64,000 bases of DNA, taken from positions 499,277 through 563,276 of the forward strand of contig CAJNOI010000054.1 of assembly GCA_905250115.1 (NCBI GenBank), read 5' to 3'. The notes below the pieces were generated by a model, which saw only the letters and a program-made list of their open reading frames with translations, was not told the origin of the DNA and searched no databases. Of the stretch, positions 1 to 12,049 are shown piece by piece (position 1 is the first letter of the stretch; every line of letters begins with the position of its first letter). The translations under genes were made by a program, and so were the position numbers. The stretch is from Adineta steineri (lineage: Eukaryota > Rotifera > Eurotatoria > Adinetida > Adinetidae).

Positions 1-517
1 ACATATATACTTTACAGGGGGCCACAAGAGTTCATGCTGAAAATGACATAGAAAATAATTCAAAACTTTCATACATCACACATATTCTCTCTCTCGTAGA
101 GAACAATCTCGCTAGAATACATTGTTTAGTTGTTTGCTTGTGTATCTGCGCTTCACTAATTAGAATCTACTGCCAATTTTTTAAATTTTTTTACAACCAA
201 CGATCACTTTTTTAAAAAACACATTTTTTTATACAGGTTCACTTAAAGGTAGTCGCAGTCAGACAATTCTAATCTGACATCTTTTTTGCTTAATTACATA
301 AACCAATAGTTACCTTGCTGTTTAGCGACGCAATTTCTACGAGAAGGAAGTGAGTAAGTCCTTCGACGAGCGTTACTTTTCTATACTATTCCCAATTCTG
401 AAAGGATGAGTTGGCGGCACGGAAATTATTTTGTTTGTCTGCTGTCTGATGGGCCAATTGTTTTTAGCCAATCAGATTTCACCATCATAACGTCAAGCAA
501 TCCTCGTAACTTGAGTG
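1..517. other. AT-rich intergenic DNA, no gene seen
   Basis: No reading frame with family resemblance, no splice-linked exons and no RNA gene were recognised here. The segment lies just left of the minisatellite and is ordinary AT-rich sequence. Confidence 0.5.
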
Positions 518-2015
518 GATGAAATCAGTGAAACTGGGTAAAGTAAGGTTAAGAAGGGTGAAATAAGGTAGAAGTCAGTGGAAATGGGTGAAATAGGATT
601 CAGCTGGGTGCAAGCGGGTCAAACAGGGTAAAGCTCGGTGGAAGTGAGTGAAACAGGGTAACGCTGCGTAAAACTGGGTGAAATAAAGTTAAGCTGGGTA
701 GAACTGGGTAAAATACGGTTCAGCTGAGTGGAAGTGGGTGAAACAGGTTTAAGCTACGTATAACTGGGTGAAATAGGGTTAAGCTGGGTGGAAGTGGCTG
801 AAACAGGTTTACGCTGAACAGAACTGGGTGAAATAGGGTTAGGCTAGGTAGAACTGGGTAAAATAAGGTTACGATGGGCAGAACTGGGTAAAATAAGGTT
901 AAGCTGAGTAGAACTGAGTGAAAGTGGGTGAAACAGGGTTAAGCTGGATGGAAGTGGGTGAAATAAGGTTGCGCTGGGTAGAACTGGGTGAAATAGAGTT
1001 AAGCTAGGTAGAACCAGGTGAAATAGGGTTAAGCTGGGTAGAACTCAGTGAAAGTGGGTGAAACAAGGTTCAGCTCGGTGAAAGCGGGTGAAATAGGGTT
1101 AAGCTGGATGGAAGCGGGTGAAATAGAGTTAAGCTGGGTGTTAAGTGGATGAAATAGGGTTGGGCTGGGTGGAAGTGGTTAAAACCGGTTTAAGCTGGAT
1201 AGAACTGGGTGAAATAGAGTTAAGCTGGGTGGAACTGGGTGAAGTAGGGTTAAGCTGGGGGAAAGTGGGTGAAATAGGGTTAAGCTCGGTGAAAGCGGGT
1301 AAAATAGGGTTAAGTTGGGTAGAACTGGGTGAACTAAGGTTACGCTGGGTAGAACTAGGTGGAAGTGGGTGAAATAGGGTTACGTTGGGTGGAAGTGGGT
1401 GAAACAGAGTTAAGCTGGGTGGAAGTGCGTGAAATAGAGTTCAGCTGGGTGGAACTGAGTGAAATAGAGCTAAGCNNNNNNNNNNAGAGCTGAGTGAAAT
1501 AGAGTGAAGCTGGGTAGAACTGGGTGAAACAGTGTTAAGATGGGTAGAACTGCGTGAAATAGGGTTATGCCGGGTAGAACTGGGTGGAACAGGGTTAAGC
1601 TCGGTGAAAGTAGGTAAAACAGGATTAAGCTGGACAAAACTCGGTGAAGCAGGTTTAAGCTTGGTGGAACTGGCTGAAATAAGATAGTAGTGAGTGGAGA
1701 TAGGTGAAATAGGGTAAAAGTGGGTGAAGGTAGATGGATTGTGTGGAATTGTTTGAAATGGTATAGAATTTGGAGGAAATGAGTGAAATAGGTTTGGAGT
1801 GAGTGAAAGTGTGTGAAATATGGTAGGACTGAATGAAAGTAGGTAGACTTGTGTTAAATAGGTCAGCAATTGGTGGAAATGGATTAAATCCGGTTGGAGG
1901 GTGTGAGTGGAAACAAGTAAGATGGGATAAGATCCGGTGGAAGTGCATGGGAATGGGTGTTAATCGATGGAATAGGTGTGGAGTAGGTGAGAGAGAGCGG
2001 AAATGGTTCGGTGTT
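518..2015. repeat. Minisatellite, 30-bp unit built of 10-bp subrepeats
   Basis: A degenerate tandem array runs through this stretch. The consensus unit reads as three decamers, close to AAATAGGGTT, AAGCTGGGTA and GAACTGGGTG, so the unit is 30 bp with a visible 10-bp sub-period. Some copies carry one extra decamer (near 920 and 1050). The + strand is strongly G/A rich and C poor. Copies are most regular between about 700 and 1650 and decay rightwards to about 2015. A 10-N gap (1476-1485) sits inside the array, as expected where assembly fails on repeats. The 30-bp period equals ten codons, so long spurious reading frames appear on both strands. Confidence 0.9.
1476..1485. other. Assembly gap, 10 N
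   Basis: Ten N inside the minisatellite. The true number of repeat copies is therefore unknown. Confidence 0.95.
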
Positions 2016-2234
2016 AGTGGTATAGGTTTTAAGCGCATCTTTGATAGTGGACTTGCGTTTTATGAAAAACACTGTTATCGATAAAAGCTGCCGTGTATTT
2101 TGGACGAGTCCCTGTTAGTAGATATATATTCTTGGCTTTGCAAGTGTAGAAAAGTATGCTGTAAATCTAAACAATTAACTGTAAATTATGCTGAGACGGT
2201 CGGCAGTTTTATTTGTATTATTAGGAATGTGTAA

Positions 2235-3170
2235 AGTATATTCCCCTAATTCTGTCGGAAGAATTTTACCTTTATTTGTTTCGAGTCGTGTGAGATTGTT
2301 TGACATCCTATCAGAAGTATTTTTATACACCAGTATTCTCATCTTTTTAATGGTATAGGTTTCGTCTTTAATCTGTCTTGTTTTTCTAATGATGTTAACA
2401 GTCTGCGGCAAACACTTTTACCCTCAAGAATTAAGAGGTACTTTCTTAATTGTGCCGTCCAGCTATTTTTTGTCTCTCGTTTTGACACTCCAGCCAATTT
2501 TTGTCCCTGATTCTGTCGACAGATATTTATACCTAATTATGAGCTTTAGTCAGTTTTTTGCCTCTAATTCTGTCAGCATCATCTTTTTTTATGCTATTTT
2601 ACAACAATCAGCCGTTGTTGTGAGCAACACTTCATCACAAAATTAGAAAACATACATGATATCTCTCATCGCTGGCTATATCTCAGACATCAGAAAAAAG
2701 CACGTTTTTCACCGATCTTCGACATTTATGTACATATCGATAGAACTCAGTATACTAATTAACAGTGCCACTTTAGTTTTCAAAATCGATCAAATAATAG
2801 AAAAGTTCTGGAAGTATAAAATTACGTTTTGATTATTTTTCCGGTACCTGAGGCGTACCTCAGGGGTGAGAGGTATCATGTATGATTTTTATTTTTGTGG
2901 TGAAGTATTATTCAGAATCTGGGACATTTTTCTTGCTTTTCGACAGGATTAGGAAAGACCTCCTAGTTCTGTCGGGTAAAAGTGTTTATCGTAGACCGCT
3001 AATTTCATTAGAAAAACATGAGAGATGAAAGACCAAAAATATACCATTGAAAAGATGAGAATATTGGAATATAAAAATATTTTTGATCAGATGTGAAATA
3101 GTCTCACACGAGTTGAAACAAAAAAAAGGTAAAATTCCTTCGAGAGAATTGGAGGGATGTACTGTACTGT
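2235..3170. repeat. Long inverted-repeat (foldback-like) element
   Basis: The left arm (about 2235-2672) matches the reverse complement of the right arm (about 2863-3170) over hundreds of bases with scattered mismatches. Shared blocks include GAATTTTACC, CTCATCTTTT, AATGGTATA and CACTTTTACCC, and the inner block ATCATGTATG. The left arm holds roughly 130 extra bases (about 2490-2620). The unpaired centre is about 190 bp. No transposase frame is visible, so this looks like a non-autonomous foldback or MITE-type element. The arms have clearly diverged, so the insertion is not recent. Confidence 0.75.
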
Positions 3171-3413
3171 AACTTTTTTTTGGTTATCTGCAATAGGAAT
3201 TTACGTTCTATGTACCAAAACAATGTTTTATGTATGTTTGCATCAACTTATTTCATTCAAATGATGAAAAAGCTATAGAGTAAAGACACGAAAGAAAGAA
3301 AAAGCTTTTTTTAAATAAAATAAATAGCATGTAACTTGAACATTTTCCTTTTTTTTGTTGCTACTGTAAGTTAAAAAAGAAGAATTTTTGTATTATTTAG
3401 AATCATCCTGTCA

Positions 3414-6400
3414 ATGCCGTGGAATTGGTTCTTAGAATTTAAAACTAAAATTAAACACATCAACTTATTTCAAGATATTGATCAAACAAATGAAGAAGAT
3501 ATCAAAAATCAAAAAATATCGACAGTTATTTTTCTTATTCTGTTTACAATATCAATTGTTGCACTCTTTCTCTATTCATCCTTGGCTCCCATAACAAATA
3601 CGGTAGTTATTAAACAACCGTCTTTATCCGATTATAAACAATTAGAAGAAAAATATTCAAATACATTATTATGTGCATGTACAAGTGTTTCTAATGAGTA
3701 CAACAAATTCATTTCATCATTTACACCTACTTTCAATCAAGTCTGTTCAGGTGATTTTGTTAGTGACAAATGGCTCAATTATGTTAATTATCGTTTATTT
3801 CTTGAAACACAATATCATTTTTATTGGGATTTTCGTCATACAGCTTATGGATTATTTGATATGTTACGTACACTTTGTGTATTAGCTAAACAAACAATTG
3901 ATGATCAATTAATTTCATTTTATTCTACAATTTTACTTACAGAAAATACCATTTCAGAAGATATTTTTTTAGCTAATATAAACGCAACTCGTGATCAATT
4001 TATAGCTACGAGTGCAAATGATTTTATAATTATACTTGACTCAGTTCTATTAATGGGATTCGTTAATAATAAGGTACAGAATCGATTAAACACAAATTGG
4101 CTATATTTTCTTGATTTATACCAGAACTACAGCCGAAAAAACCAAGGTTGGTCACCAACACTTTGGTTAGATAGACATTGTGCACCGGAAGACGCTCCAT
4201 ACTGTACTACAACATCAGGTATTTACTTAAGAAAACTTTCCAATGAGACATCATCTCATTTATACTGGGGAATAGCACATCGAGCAGAATTACAATTCGA
4301 AGTTCCAGGTGTACTTGTAGGTAGTTCCATACTCAATGGTGTTCTTCAATCAAATCTGTCATGTTTATATAGTAAAAGTTGTTTATCGAAACTAAACACA
4401 TATTTAAATGATTCACTTTATCCATTTAATGCAACACCTTTAGCAGTGCCTTCTTCTGCTTCACCTCTTCCAACCATTAATGATGCAGCCAAAAAATTAA
4501 TGGTGGATTCTTGGCAACTAAATTCATCTTATCAACATTATTTCAGTGCATGCAATCCATTAACTTGCACATATACTTATACTCATCAGTTTGATATTCT
4601 TTTTATTATTACGACTGTTATTTCTTTTATTGGTGGAATTGTAACAGTTCTTATGATCATAATATTACCGGCAGTGAAATTCTTAAGAAAACAAGTTAAA
4701 ACTGTCAGCCGATTGTTATCATTATCAGAAGTTGTACCACATGAAACTAATATTGGTACGTATTGTAACTAGGATGTTAGAAATTAACTAGGAAGACTCT
4801 GTCAGATGTTAGGGCATAGAGATTCGATAAGGAAAGAAGGAACTGAAGTCCTTGACCATTGTCTGCTAACACTAGTGAGCTGTTGGTTTTTGTCGATAGG
4901 ATAAAAGTTGTGGAAATAACATAATACAAAAAAAGAAAATAAGTTCTTTTGGTAACAAAAAAAAAGAAATGTGATTAATGTCATCGAATTTACATAAAAT
5001 ATTTAATGAATTAGACGGAAGAGAAAGTCTTTTAGTAAGTAGTCCACTAATCAGTACAGCAATTGCAAAAGAATGAAGATTCAGTAGACAGTGATTTACT
5101 AGTGCAAAATTACGATGGACAAACGCTAAAATGGAATGTGCAATTGCCTATTTGCTCTCCCCCCGGCTATACTTCCGATCATCATATTAATTATGTTTTT
5201 CTTTTTATTCTTTTATAGAACGGCAAGCTGTTGGTGATATCACTGAGCAAAAAGTTTCATTATTTGTTAAAATAAAAATATTTTTGCTCGACCTTAACTT
5301 TTTCTCAGATTCAGATGAAAACAGTGAATGGCACTTATATGGTCAACGTCTTTCAACTCGATTCTTCATCGTTTCAATAATTATTGCATTTTCTATACTT
5401 ATTCTCTATGCATCCACATATTCTGTTACAAAAACGATCACCATTAATAAACCCTCGATCGATGTTTATTTCACTCTTCAAGGTAAATATCCTCAAACAT
5501 TGACCTGTCCATGTTCGTCAACTACGAATGAACAGTCTCAATTCATATCATTTCAACCTACACAACATCCAGTTTGTCATTCAGATTTTATTACAGATAA
5601 CTGGACTAACTATTTGCACACAACGAACAGCGAAGACCTAAATCAGTTCGATTTTCGTTACAACAGTGCAGTATTCTTTCCAATTATTTTATCTTTTTGT
5701 CAACTATCATTGAAAACAATCAATAATGAAATACTCATATTCAATTCAACAAAATATGTTTCAAAATATATAAAAGGAATAGATCTATTTGATTCTCAAA
5801 CACAACAGCTCATCCGTAATATGAAACAGACAACAGTGAATTCACTTCAACTTTCAATTTCAATGTTACGTCAAACAGTTTGGGGAAATGGATTGTTTTC
5901 TACTGTGTCTTATTACGATGCACCTGACCCGACGATTCATTATAATCGTAACTCAACAATAAATCTTGTATTTTTCCCACTTATTTATCACTCTAGCTCT
6001 AACACAACATGTTCATGTAAAATCCATCCAACTACATGCAATGAATTATCTAACATCACTTATGTTAACGGCACGGTAAATAAAATTTAATATTGGATAA
6101 AAAAAATTTTGCCAAAGAAAAAAAGTCATTTTCTGTAGAATGTCCGTTGCCTGTTTTATGTTTACACTTTAAAGCAACATATATCATATTTTATTATTCT
6201 GCATTTAGCATTAGCTTTGATTGATTTTCTTTCCTAAGATTTTACACAAATAGTGAAATGAAATATCAATAACATATTCGTAACCATTATGAAAAACCAC
6301 GTCAAATGATGTATACTTCACGCTGAGCTAAATAAAAATATTTTCAGTCATTTTTCACATTTTATTTAATTACCTTGCCGTAAATATATATTTCGAATCA

Positions 6401-9400
6401 AGTTATATTTTTTAATTGAAAGAATATATTCTGCTCTATGAAATTATTTAATACTAATGGAAAAAGAAAGTTTAGTATGAATAAAGAGTTCGACTTAAAC
6501 ATTTGTGAAACCATGCTTTTTCGGTCCCTGTAAAGAGTTTCTTTTTGTATAACAAGGTATTAAGCTGACAGTAATAAAATGATTGATGTCACGCGACAAA
6601 AATTGTATTTCAGTATTAATGGAGTTAAAATATGATATAAATTCACACTTAAATTTCGAGTATGGTCGAGTTTTTCTTGATACTGGTTCCAGTTCCACAC
6701 TTATCTAGTCTTACTATTACTAGATATTTCCTATAGTAAATAGTTGATATTGCTTTCTAGGTTCGTGATTCGCCGTTATACAATCTATTTACTGTTCCTG
6801 GTTATTATGTTGGTTGTTATGCGAGTGAATCAATATTTCGTTCTAATTTTGAATGTTTTTTTAATCAAACATGTTTACAAACAATCTATGACTTAATACA
6901 TTTAACATCATACTATCCATTTAATGCAACTGCTATGCAATTAAATAGCAGTCATTATAATGTAACAACAAGTGTACAAGATATTATTGATAATTTAATG
7001 ATTGAAGAATGGAATAATGAAACATCATTTCAGTTTTATTATAAACAATGTAATCCATATTTATGTTCATATTCATATGATGTTAAAGGCGATATTAGTT
7101 ATGTAATTGCAATTACATTCGGTTTAATTGGTGGATTAACAACTATTTTAAAAATAATAATTCCATTTATTGTATTAATGATTAGACGATGGCGACAAAA
7201 AAGAAAAATTAATACCAATCAATCAATGATTAATCAAGGTACCTAAAATTTATTTTAAAAAGACTCTTGAATATAGAAGAATCGTATAAAATCATTACAT
7301 ATTTAATAATTTCATCTTATTCATGATAACTCTTATTAATTTTACTTTGTAATATTTGATTACTTAAAACTTTTGTTTCAAAAAGACTATCACAAGAATG
7401 GAAAGTCTTCTGTTGAAGATAAGTATTTGTATGAAATGACTTCGACATAAGAACTGATATTAGATCAGAGATGTCTGTCGTGATTAAATACCTACTAGAA
7501 TAGTTCCAAAAAAAGTATTTCAAATTTTGCTGATGTAGTCGTTTTTGATCGAATATCTAGATAGTTTTGCGACATCTCTTATTTTGCATATATTTCGACA
7601 AAAGAAAATGATAGAATGTTGATTTTTGAAAACATACACTATAAAAAAAGTACTACTACACATGAAAACTTTTTCTAAATATTTTTATTATGATGGGATA
7701 AAGTACTAATATATAGGTCTTTCATATTAAGTATAGGAAAGCCATCAGAATAAGTCAAGAAGAAGTTTTCTGTGTGATTTTAGTACACCTTTTCATGGGG
7801 CATCTTTTCCAAAAAATAATCAACATGTTGTCATTTTCTCATGTCGAAATATATGCAAAATAAGAAATGTCACAACCCTTATTAACCATTTTTTAAACAC
7901 TGAAACTAAAAAATATTTCTGTTTTAAAATGAATAATAATTAATTGTTTATATGGTTTTTTAGATATACCAACAAGAACAATAGGGCAGAAATTAAAACT
8001 AAGTATTTTAACATTTAATTTATTTAAAAACCGAAACAAGAGATCTGAAGAACAACTACAACAACAACGTCTTTCAACACGTTTTTTTCTTATAATTACT
8101 CTAATTACTTTAATTATTTTAGTATTTTATGTTTCTTTTCAAAATGTTACACATACGATTATTAAGAATAATCCAACAATTATTGAATTTAATAAACTTT
8201 ATCAAGAATATCCAAATACTGTTCAATGTCCATGTGAAACATATTCAATTACATATGAAGAATTTGTTACATTTCGACCTCATTTACATTCAATTTGTTC
8301 AAGTACATTTGTTGATGAAACTTCACAATGGCTTGTAATTGACTATCCACAAACAATAACACCATTTGGTATGATTAACAATGCTGTACCAACATATTCT
8401 ACTCGGAAAGATGATTTTCGACAAATTGGAAGTCCATTTTTTCAACTTTTGAATTCATTTTGTAAATTATCACCGAAAACAATCAATGCAGAATTAACAA
8501 CATTTTATTCAAGTAGATTTATTACATTAAATTTAATTACATTTGAACAATTTCAAATTCAAATAAATCAATTAATTAATCAATTATTACAAAATACAGC
8601 GCGTTCATTTATTAACTCACTCTTTCTTGCGGAAAATATGACTGCATCGAGTATGTTAGCTTCTGCATTTCAATCAGATTCATTGTTTTCATTAGCAACT
8701 CCATTATATGATGCGAACTATCGAGGTCTTGAATATCAATATCAAATAATTTATGATCGAGTAGATGAAATATACAATTCAAATGAAACTGGAATTGATT
8801 GTGATTGTCAAAGTACACCATGGTGTATTCAACAAGCAATTGTTTATGATTTAGATACAATAACACAACTGTTTTCTCCACCAGGTAAAGTTTCTTATAT
8901 ATGTCTATAACTGTATAAATGTAAAAGGAAATAGATTTGAGAACATAAATATGACTGAAAAAATTGTTATTGTTGTTTTTTTCTATTTTTACTCATTATC
9001 ATCAGTATTGTGACAAGCAACATTTGCCTATATGGTTGCTGGAAAACGACACATGTAGACCTTTTCTCTATTTTTTTTCTCTTCATTTTGGATTTTTCAG
9101 AAAACTTTCTGATTTCCAAAACTTTCACAGAGCAAACTTAGTGAAAATCTACTTTTTATCGTAATAAATGTAGACCTATTTTTCATGGAAAATCCTTTAT
9201 CTCAGAAGAACTCAATTCTCTAAGGATTCCTTTCTTTTTTTAACAAAATCGTAGTTGAAGACCATTTTTATATAAATATATGATTTATTCATTTTACAGA
9301 AATAATTTAAAAAAAAACCGTATTTATCAAATATTTAGAAATTATAGAGTCTTCCTTTTGATTAAGTCAATATTATGTCTTGATGAAAATATATATATTT

Positions 9401-9855
9401 CATTATTTTCAGGTATATTTGTTGGATGTTATCTTGTTGAAGCAGTTTTACAAAGTGATCTAAGATGTTTCTTCGATATTGATTGTTTACAACAGTTGAT
9501 CGATAGTTTATCTTTAGTAAATATCAGTGCATCAGATATTATTTTAAATTCAACAGCAAGTCATTATCAAGAAAAAAGTTCTTTACTAGAAATTGTTTCA
9601 AATTTAATGGTTGAAGAATGGAATAATCAAACATGTTATGATAACTATTTTAATATATGTCAACCATCAGTTTGTACAGCAACATATGTTAGCCGTGGAA
9701 ATATTATTTATATTATAACAACAACTATAGGATTGATTGGAGGATTAACAACAGTCTATAAATTTGTTGTACCAATATTCATAAAGATTATTGTACGTGT
9801 GATCATCCCGTTTATACGAAACAAATGTGGTATGAACAACAATGGAGAGATATGA
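3414..9855 (+). CDS. Three-unit concatenated two-pass membrane protein, Cys-rich ectodomains (unnamed family)
   Basis: Exons by splice sites and phase are 3414-4755, 5219-6075, 6761-7238, 7964-8884 and 9413-9855: 4041 nt, 1346 aa, no internal stop. Three homologous units (roughly aa 1-448, 449-892, 893-1346) each have a short N-tail, TM1, a glycosylatable ectodomain of about 330 aa, TM2 and a short tail. TM1s lie near 3519-3590, 5362-5415 and 8083-8140; TM2s near 4590-4675, 7090-7180 and 9700-9790. Shared marks are a C-x-C just after TM1, F-x-P-x5-C (unit 1 F-T-P, unit 2 F-Q-P, unit 3 F-R-P), L-M-[VI]-[DE]-x-W, Y-[FY]-x2-C-x-P-x2-C just before TM2, and a G-G pair inside TM2. The inter-unit introns are both phase 1. 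Layout recalls two-pass channels such as DEG/ENaC, but no diagnostic motif proves it; function unknown. The ATG at 3414 follows an acceptor-like TTTAG, so a 5' UTR exon is possible. Confidence 0.8.
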
Positions 9856-11349
9856 TAGGATGACTGGTGAATTTTTGACTTTTCTACTTCACTTTTAAGT
9901 CAATGTTGTCTTGCATATTATTTACATTAATACTAATAAAATGATTTTCTTATATATTTTTCATTGTTAAACTATGTAGTTAAATCATTTTATCATTGAT
10001 TAATATATCGCTTTATTTTTTTTCTTCATTTACTTAAGTTCATTTTATGTCATGCTTTAAATATTTATCTTGATTACTATATCAGTTTATTTTTTTTTCT
10101 TCATTTGCTTAATTTCATTTTATGTTATATTTTAAATATTTATTTATGCTCTTATAATTTTATCGAAATAATCCTGCAAAATATAAAAACATATTTTTAA
10201 TGTAAAAATTTCAAAGTTAAGTAAAAGAAGGGCATGGGTTCTATATCCATCACACACCTACATCGACCCTCTAGAATATTTGAATATTTGAATTTAACTT
10301 TCGTATTTGACACTACTGCTTAGCCCCCTTAGCTGCTTAGACCTAAACGAAGATCAATCCTGCGATAAGTTGAACAATAACTACACGATGGTTTCGTTTA
10401 CAAAGTAATGTCCGAAAAATAATAATTTAAGATATAATCGATTATTCTCGAACAATTCTGTATTCATCATTAATCAATAAGCCATTCGAATTTTCTGTAC
10501 TTAATTTAAAATGGTGTTCTTAGAAAATATTTCATACGAAAATATGAATGCCAGCATATCAAAGCGTATCTTTTTAATAGATATACCTTCGAAATCTTGT
10601 CATAATCATATATATGTCACTCATTATTATTATTCTATTGATGATATTATGTTCTCTTTTTTTATGTATCACATTACTTCATGAACTAATATGTAAGTAA
10701 ATACAAAAGTTTTTCGAATATGACTTATATCATTCTTTGTAACAAGCAAAGATATATTAAATATATATATTCCAAAGTTAATGAAAAATGTTAATTGTAA
10801 AAGTATTTCCTTGTATATTGATACGTAACAATTATATTCAAAAGAATTTCCTGTATGCAAATAATTTCATACGTTCTTGTCTTTGATACACTATTGTTGC
10901 GCTTCCCCTGAATAAAATTCGAACGTTAATATTATAAATATCTTGTATAACAGAAGTTCACTCAGTCTGATGTGTATACGTATTTGTTAATGTAGTGACA
11001 AGATATAAAACTTTATTTATGATTCAATAATAACGCTGTAACTTATAAAATATGTCGTATGATTATTTTGATAACCATATCGATTATTGTAACATTTATA
11101 ATAGAGGAATATGCTTATTTTATAGTCAAGAAGTTTGTTTATATTCACTCGTCAAGATAATTTAATTAAATTGTCTTTCGTTTCTAAATTATGCATAAGT
11201 TTATATAATAAAGTCGTTCCAAAGAATAATATTCCTATCAAGAATTATTTATTAATTCTTCGAAATCTTCTACTCTCAAGATAGTTAACTTATTAATAAT
11301 TAATTAAATAAAAAAAAAACATCTAGTTATAATAGAAACTCTTTAGATC
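9856..11349. other. Intergenic DNA, no gene seen
   Basis: AT-rich sequence between the three-unit membrane gene and a mariner-like element. Apart from the direct duplication at 10004-10147, no coding exon or RNA gene was recognised. Confidence 0.5.
10004..10147. repeat. Tandem duplication of about 70 bp
   Basis: Two adjacent diverged copies (about 10004-10072 and 10078-10147) share the order TTTATTTTTTTT, CTTCATTT, CTTAA, TTCATTTTATGT and TTTAAATATTTAT. It is a local duplication in intergenic DNA just after the membrane-protein gene. Confidence 0.7.
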
Positions 11350-11826
11350 TACAAGATGTACTTAACTGTTACGGGAAAAGTTGACAGTTATTATTTTCGA
11401 TCAAAATATAAAAATCCGCCCTTCTTTCTTATCACCTCAAGTTCTGCGTTTTCTGTGGCGGTTAGATCAGGCTATAGTTTCCCTATTTATTTCTATATGT
11501 CACTCTAAAAAAATTTAAATCTTGCCAAATTCGATGTCCAGAAAGATTATGAAATCGCTAATGATCTGAAAGAAGTGAAGAGATCATATAAGCTCTGGAA
11601 TTGATATCATTCGACTTCTTTTTAGAGTGAGATATCGAAATAAATAGGGAAACTATAGCTTGATCTAACCGCCACAAAAAACGCAGTACTTGAAGCGATA
11701 AGAAAAAAGTATCTACCAAGTTTTTCCGCATCAATAAAAACTTGACACTTATATCTATCATTGAAAAACATAAACAGTGGAGTTAAAAGAATTTAGTTTT
11801 CTCGCAGACTTTTGGGACACGCTGTA
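11350..11826. mobile_element. Mariner-like non-autonomous element (MITE)
   Basis: The right end reads, on the minus strand, TACAGCGTGTCCCAAAAGTC, the look of a Tc1/mariner terminal repeat with a TA border. The left border (TCTACAAGATGT) is more decayed. Inside, arms 11421-11512 and 11618-11709 form a strong inverted repeat sharing TGTGGCGGTTAGATCA and CTATAGTTTCCCTATTTATT. About 477 bp long with no transposase frame. A related right end occurs at 37802. Confidence 0.65.
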
Positions 11827-12049
11827 GATCTAATGAATCGGTATTTCTTTTTCATTTAATTCTAATATTTTTATCCACCGTATATATTTCATTTTTTCGA
11901 CTAGCAAATAAACAAAAAGTATTTTTTTTTATATATAAACTGACTGTCACAAGACAAAAAATAAACGATTGTATTGAGAATAAAAGATAGATAAACACAT
12001 GTATTCATTGCGCAAAAGAAAGAAAAAAGAATAACATTAATTCATATTA

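Noticed and set aside
1145-1869. Open reading frames with a 10-residue periodic peptide, both strands
   Set aside because: They follow directly from a 30-bp tandem repeat (ten codons) and have no start context, splice sites or family resemblance.
3414-9855. Direct assignment to the DEG/ENaC channel family
   Set aside because: Topology and the pre-TM2 cysteines are suggestive only; I could not see the family's diagnostic post-TM1 and TM2 selectivity motifs, so the family is left unnamed.
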